From CAYLNH01 sp964384625 (GTDB taxonomy: Bacteria; Verrucomicrobiota; Lentisphaeria; JABSQK01), in the NCBI GenBank assembly GCA_964384625.1, contig CAYLNH010000132.1, positions 1 through 18,540 of the forward strand: DNA of 18,540 nucleotides, given 5' to 3'. A program made the translations under genes and the position numbers. This document shows, one piece after another, positions 15,814-18,540 of the stretch. The stretch's first letter is position 1; each line of letters begins with the position of its first letter. Under the pieces are notes generated by a model that saw only the letters and a program-made list of their open reading frames with translations, was not told the DNA's origin and searched no databases.

Positions 15814-16110
15814 ATGCAACAACCGGACAGCCCTGAATCCATCACATCGGAAGAACAGCTTGAGGAGATCCTCTCGCGCCCCGGGGAACAACTCATCGAG
15901 ATGATGAAGAACCTGGAGGGCGACATACTGGTTCTCGGCGCCGGCGGCAAAATCGGCGTCAGTCTCTCGCGTACCGCCTGTCGCGCCATTGAAGCGGCGG
16001 GCATCGAGAAGCGGGTCATCGCCGTCGACCTGTTTCCGGAGCCCCGGGCGAAGGAGCTCCTGGAGCAGTACGGTTGCTGCGGCCTGGGGCTGGCCTGGTC
16101 TCTGGCATAA
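15814..16110 (+). pseudogene. NAD-dependent epimerase/dehydratase, truncated remnant
   Basis: The 98-residue frame matches only the beginning of a Rossmann-fold epimerase/dehydratase. Residues 36-48 (GDILVLGAGGKIG) hold the nucleotide-binding glycines G42, G45 and G48, followed by a helix and the second strand KRVIAVDLF (66-74). Full-length relatives have about 300 residues or more. After EQYG (84-87) the similarity stops and the frame ends in GCCGLGLAWSLA. The other two frames of the following DNA do not restore it, so this is a deletion or rearrangement and not a simple frameshift. The 5' end is intact: a strong promoter and operator upstream and GAGGT (15801-15805) eight bases before ATG. 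The family, with its Glu-rich lead-in EEQLEEILSRP, is one I associate with carbohydrate loci of Lentisphaerota. A short functional protein is possible but unlikely. Confidence 0.65.
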
Positions 16111-16127
16111 ACCCGTCGAATCAGCCG

Positions 16128-16148
16128 TTGCCGGGAGTCACACGGCAA
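16128..16148. repeat. Short inverted repeat before TupA-like gene
   Basis: TTGCCG (16128-16133) and CGGCAA (16143-16148) are exact reverse complements around nine bases. The repeat lies between the epimerase remnant and the next gene and just upstream of a possible -10 box (16157-16162). It could be an operator or a weak hairpin; it is not followed by a T-run. Confidence 0.35.
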
Positions 16149-16167
16149 ATATCAGCTATAGTTGTGT

Positions 16168-17100
16168 ATGGCAAATCCTCTGAATAGAACAGCAACCCAA
16201 GTGCAGTGCATCACCCGGCGCTGGCGACGCCGTATGCTGCGGGAACTGGCGATCGCCGCACACTGGCGGCGCCGGGATTTTCCCTGGAAGGTGCGCCAAC
16301 GGATGAAGTACGACCGCAACCCGCGGCTCGTGACCGCGCAGGACAAGCTGCGCGTCAAAGACTACGCCGCCGGCCTCGGGGTTGATTCCGCCAAGGTTCT
16401 GTTTTCCACCACCAATGCCGATGAAATCCCCTTCGCTGAGCTGCCGGAAAACTGCTTCATCAAGGCCAATCACGGATGTCGCTGGAACATCCTCCGCTTC
16501 GAAGGGAATTGGTTTCACTACAGACACGGCGTGGAATTCGCACTCGCCCGGAAAAACGGAAATACCGATTTCATGACGATCGACGAACGCCGGGTACGCG
16601 CCTTGTGCGCCGAATGGCTGACCCTGCGGCACACACGCCGCGAATGGGCCTATCAGGAAATTGCACCGGCAATCTTCGGGGAAGAATTCCTCCATCCCGC
16701 CCACGGAACGGAAATCCGCGATCACCGGTTCTTCTGCTTCCGCGGCAAGATCCCGGTCGTCGGCATCGGCAGCCCGTCCTATCGCGCCAAGCGCCAGGTC
16801 CTCTTCGTTTCGCCGGAGTGGGAGCCAATTCCATTGTCAAGCTACAAACGCGAGACGTACCCGGAGACGATTCCCCCAAAACCAGAATGCCTTGAAGAGA
16901 TGACGGCCCTCGCCGGACGTCTCGGCAAAGCCTTCGATTTCATCCGCGTCGACCTCTATGATACAACCGACGGCATCCGTCTCGGCGAGATGACCGTCTA
17001 TCCGGAATCCGGCCGGGTCGATTCCCCCACAACCTGCGCCCGTTTCAACCAGTGGCTCGGCGACTTCTGGGAGCTCGACCGCACGCACTTCGTCGGCTGA
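16168..17100 (+). CDS. TupA-like ATP-grasp protein
   Basis: The 310-residue protein resembles the TupA-like ATP-grasp family, named after teichuronopeptide biosynthesis and often found in capsule or exopolysaccharide loci. ATP-grasp enzymes join a carboxylate to an amine using ATP in the cytoplasm. Family landmarks in order are RMKYDRNPRLVTAQDKLRVK (46-65), FIKANHGCRWN (97-107, with the ATP-binding K99), YQEIAP (162-167), RDHRFFCFRGKIP (184-196), DFIRVDLYD (257-265) and the metal-binding end GEMTVYPESG (273-282). Length is normal. ATG 16168 lacks a ribosome site, and a possible -10 TATAGT (16157-16162) lies so close that the transcript could begin at the ATG. The neighbours, a broken epimerase and a LacI regulator, do not reveal the acceptor. 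Why it sits apart from glycosyltransferases is unclear; it may have been moved here. Confidence 0.85.
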   Translation: MANPLNRTATQVQCITRRWRRRMLRELAIAAHWRRRDFPWKVRQRMKYDRNPRLVTAQDKLRVKDYAAGLGVDSAKVLFSTTNADEIPFAELPENCFIKANHGCRWNILRFEGNWFHYRHGVEFALARKNGNTDFMTIDERRVRALCAEWLTLRHTRREWAYQEIAPAIFGEEFLHPAHGTEIRDHRFFCFRGKIPVVGIGSPSYRAKRQVLFVSPEWEPIPLSSYKRETYPETIPPKPECLEEMTALAGRLGKAFDFIRVDLYDTTDGIRLGEMTVYPESGRVDSPTTCARFNQWLGDFWELDRTHFVG

Positions 17101-17124
17101 CCGCCAGGTTTTCCCGGAATCCAC

Positions 17125-17153
17125 TTGCATCCGCTGTTCCCTTGACGTATATT
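17125..17153 (+). promoter_or_regulatory. Candidate promoter for LacI-family gene
   Basis: TTGCAT (17125-17130) and TATATT (17148-17153, five of six consensus bases) are 17 bases apart, which would start transcription near 17160 inside the palindromic operator. An alternative uses the better -35 TTGACG (17142-17147) with a poorer -10 around 17166. The sequence does not decide between them. Confidence 0.45.
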
Positions 17154-17174
17154 TTTCTAAATCGCTTTAGAAAA
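17153..17174. promoter_or_regulatory. LacI-type operator, probable autoregulation site
   Basis: The arms TTTTCTAAA (17153-17161) and TTTAGAAAA (17166-17174) are exact reverse complements around TCGC, so the palindrome is centred on CG, the hallmark of LacI/GalR-family operators. It ends nine bases before the ATG of the LacI-family gene and overlaps its likely promoter. Autorepression is the simple reading. By eye I found no second copy in the window. Confidence 0.7.
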
Positions 17175-17183
17175 GGCGGACGT

Positions 17184-18197
17184 ATGGCGACACTCAAGAC
17201 GATCGCAGAGCAGGCCGGAGTCTCCGAGGCAACCGTCTCGCAGATTCTCAACGGGAAATACAAAGAGACCCGGCCCACAATGAAGGCGCGGGCCAAGCGC
17301 ATCCGCGAGATCGCGCGCCAGGTGAACTACCGACCCAACGGCGCCGCCAAGGCCGTTTCCAAGGGCTGCTTCGACTGCGTCGCCATTATCCAGGACTGCC
17401 AGTTGGGCGCCAGCAGCCTGCCCCAGAAGTTGCTCGACGGCATTCACGATGAACTTGCCGGTCTCGGCAAGCACGTCACCTACACCCGGTTCGCCGACGA
17501 GCTGCTCGACGACAAACAGCAACTGCCAAGAGTCCTGCGTGAACTGCTCGTGGACGGCATGCTGGTCAATATCAACACCAACGCCCCGACCATGATGGAC
17601 GAAATGATCCGGGCCTACGCACTGCCAGCGGTCTGGATCAATGCTGAACGCAGATCCAATTGCGTCCGTCCCGACGACTTCGGAGCCGGTGTCCGGTTGA
17701 CCAAGCACCTTCTGGAACAGGGCCGGAAGGACATCGTCTACGTCGACTACGCCTTCAACGTCGAGGTCCGTCATTACAGCCGCGAAGCCCGGTACCAGGG
17801 CTATGCCAAGGCCATGCGGGACGCCGAACTGGAGCCTCGACTGCTGACGACGCCAAAGCATGAACTGCGGCTGAACCAGGTGGAGCACCAACGTCAATGG
17901 CTGGCCGACACGGGGGTCGAAGTCGATGCGGTCATCAGCTATGACGTCACCCATCTGCAGGCGATGTGGTTTCGTGGGGGCTTTGGCGGTGTCTTGAGCG
18001 ATGTGCTTTACGGCGCCTTCGACGACAAGCCGGCACACGGCCTACCGGTGGCCGTGATGGTCATGCCGCACGAACGAATCGGGCGCCAAGCCGTACGCCT
18101 GCTGCAAAAGCAGATGTCAAACCCGAAGCGCAATCAACGCGTGAAAGAGATCCCCCTACAGCTATGGCAAGGCTCCAAATGCCTGGCTAAGGAGTAG
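17184..18197 (+). CDS. LacI-family transcriptional regulator
   Basis: The 337-residue protein has the standard LacI/GalR build. A helix-turn-helix at 4-23 (LKTIAEQAGVSEATVSQILN) and a hinge around 48-60 (NYRPNGAAKAVSK) are followed by a periplasmic-binding-protein-like effector domain to the end. Such proteins bind sugar or sugar-phosphate effectors and repress catabolic genes. The usual hinge reads NAA(A)R; here NGAAK is a mild variant. ATG 17184 is preceded by AAGGCGG (17173-17179); the longer frame from 17052 overlaps the TupA gene and adds nothing conserved. A CG-centred palindrome lies directly upstream. The stop TAG is directly preceded by AAGGAG, the ribosome site of the following pseudopilin gene, so the two are probably co-transcribed. 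The regulated genes may lie beyond the right edge. The sugar recognised cannot be told. Confidence 0.93.
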   Translation: MATLKTIAEQAGVSEATVSQILNGKYKETRPTMKARAKRIREIARQVNYRPNGAAKAVSKGCFDCVAIIQDCQLGASSLPQKLLDGIHDELAGLGKHVTYTRFADELLDDKQQLPRVLRELLVDGMLVNINTNAPTMMDEMIRAYALPAVWINAERRSNCVRPDDFGAGVRLTKHLLEQGRKDIVYVDYAFNVEVRHYSREARYQGYAKAMRDAELEPRLLTTPKHELRLNQVEHQRQWLADTGVEVDAVISYDVTHLQAMWFRGGFGGVLSDVLYGAFDDKPAHGLPVAVMVMPHERIGRQAVRLLQKQMSNPKRNQRVKEIPLQLWQGSKCLAKE

Positions 18198-18201
18198 CAT
18201 G

Positions 18202-18513
18202 ATGAAACAGAACCGGCAGTTTACCCTCATTGAGTTTCTGGTGACCTGCCAGCCGAGTTTACCAGTCAAGGGACGCAGCCCGATTCGAGCCAGGTTCACC
18301 TTGATCAAATTGCTTGTGGTTATTGCCATTATCGGGGTCCTGGCTGCCATGCTGTTGCCGGCCTTGAGCCGCGCCAGGGGTGCGGCGCAACACGTGCTCT
18401 GCTTCAACAATGTTAAGCAGTTCCATTTGATGCACACCTTGTACGTTGACGACTATGACGGCTATATCCCGTATGCCCGTTATGAAGTTAGGCGTCGTCC
18501 GCAAATAACTTGA
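18202..18513 (+). pseudogene. Pseudopilin-like protein with duplicated FTLI motif, truncated
   Basis: The frame encodes 103 residues. A first type IV pilin-like motif FTLIEFLV stands at 7-14, and a second, FTLIKLLVVIAIIGVLAAML, at 32-51, where the hydrophobic helix continues to LLPALSRAR. In the second copy the conserved Glu of the motif is Lys. Neither copy has the Gly expected before the Phe at a prepilin peptidase site. Residues 65-92 (HVLCFNNVKQF, YVDDYDGYIPYA) match the region after the helix in the large Lentisphaerota/Planctomycetota pseudopilin family (DUF1559-like), whose members usually exceed 200 residues. Here similarity stops after YARYEV and the frame ends in RRRPQIT, where a possible insertion-element end begins (18490). 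AAGGAG (18189-18194) lies seven bases before ATG 18202; ATG 18199 is the other option. It follows the LacI gene at once. Confidence 0.7.
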
Positions 18514-18540
18514 ACATCTGTGTTATTGCCTCCATATTCT
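18490..18540. mobile_element. Possible insertion-element end at right window edge
   Basis: From 18490 the sequence reads AGGCGTCGTCCGCAAATAAC, and pseudopilin similarity ends here. The left edge of the window, read outward, begins AGGGTCGGCGCGGAAATAAC where the ABC exporter breaks off. The shared AGG and AAATAAC with equal spacing fit terminal repeats of related elements. No transposase is in view. Confidence 0.3.

Noticed and set aside
15416..15904. Plus-strand frame of 162 codons covering the promoter region
   Set aside because: It crosses a strong promoter, an operator and the start of the epimerase remnant in another frame, with no ribosome site or conserved pattern.

Overview
The window looks like a GC-rich chromosomal segment from the PVC superphylum, most probably Lentisphaerota or a close relative (Kiritimatiellota, Planctomycetota). 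The pointers are indirect: a pseudopilin-like FTLI protein directly behind a LacI regulator, signal-peptide-less arylsulfatase and GH123/DUF4091 genes, a compact NagA, a large membrane-anchored helical protein paired with an ABC-2 permease, and a palindromic repeat block of a kind I associate with these phyla. No rRNA, tRNA, CRISPR array or complete transposon was seen.

Left part (1-4366). The window opens inside an ABC exporter gene on the minus strand, of which only the first ~55 codons look genuine. It is divergent from cbiZ (adenosylcobinamide amidohydrolase). A minus-strand two-gene operon follows: an ABC-2 type permease and a membrane-anchored helical-repeat protein joined by an ATGA overlap, with a promoter (TTGCCC, 17 bp, TATACT) just upstream.

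Middle part (4587-11161). A plus-strand pair, arylsulfatase and GH123-like glycosidase, fits removal of sulfate and cleavage of N-acetylgalactosaminide links. Next come a lipoprotein, a block of nested palindromes (9261-9437) and a secreted DUF4139 protein.

Right part (11311-18540). A compact NagA converges, with a 35-base overlap, on a membrane protein carrying ankyrin repeats. A heparinase II/III-like lyase lies behind that. Then come a strong promoter with a perfect palindromic operator in front of a truncated NAD-dependent epimerase remnant, a TupA-like ATP-grasp gene, a LacI-family regulator with its own CG-centred palindrome, and a pseudopilin with a duplicated FTLI motif that is cut short at the right edge.

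Taken together, the sulfatase, GH123-like enzyme, heparinase-like lyase, NagA and LacI regulator suggest breakdown of a sulfated, amino-sugar-containing polysaccharide such as a glycosaminoglycan or mucin glycan. None of the sulfatase, GH123 or lyase proteins shows a signal peptide, so this may occur in the cytoplasm. The genes are not one operon, so the link is an inference. Both window edges carry a truncated gene followed by a similar sequence (AGG, 10 bases, AAATAAC), which suggests the segment is bounded by copies of related insertion elements.
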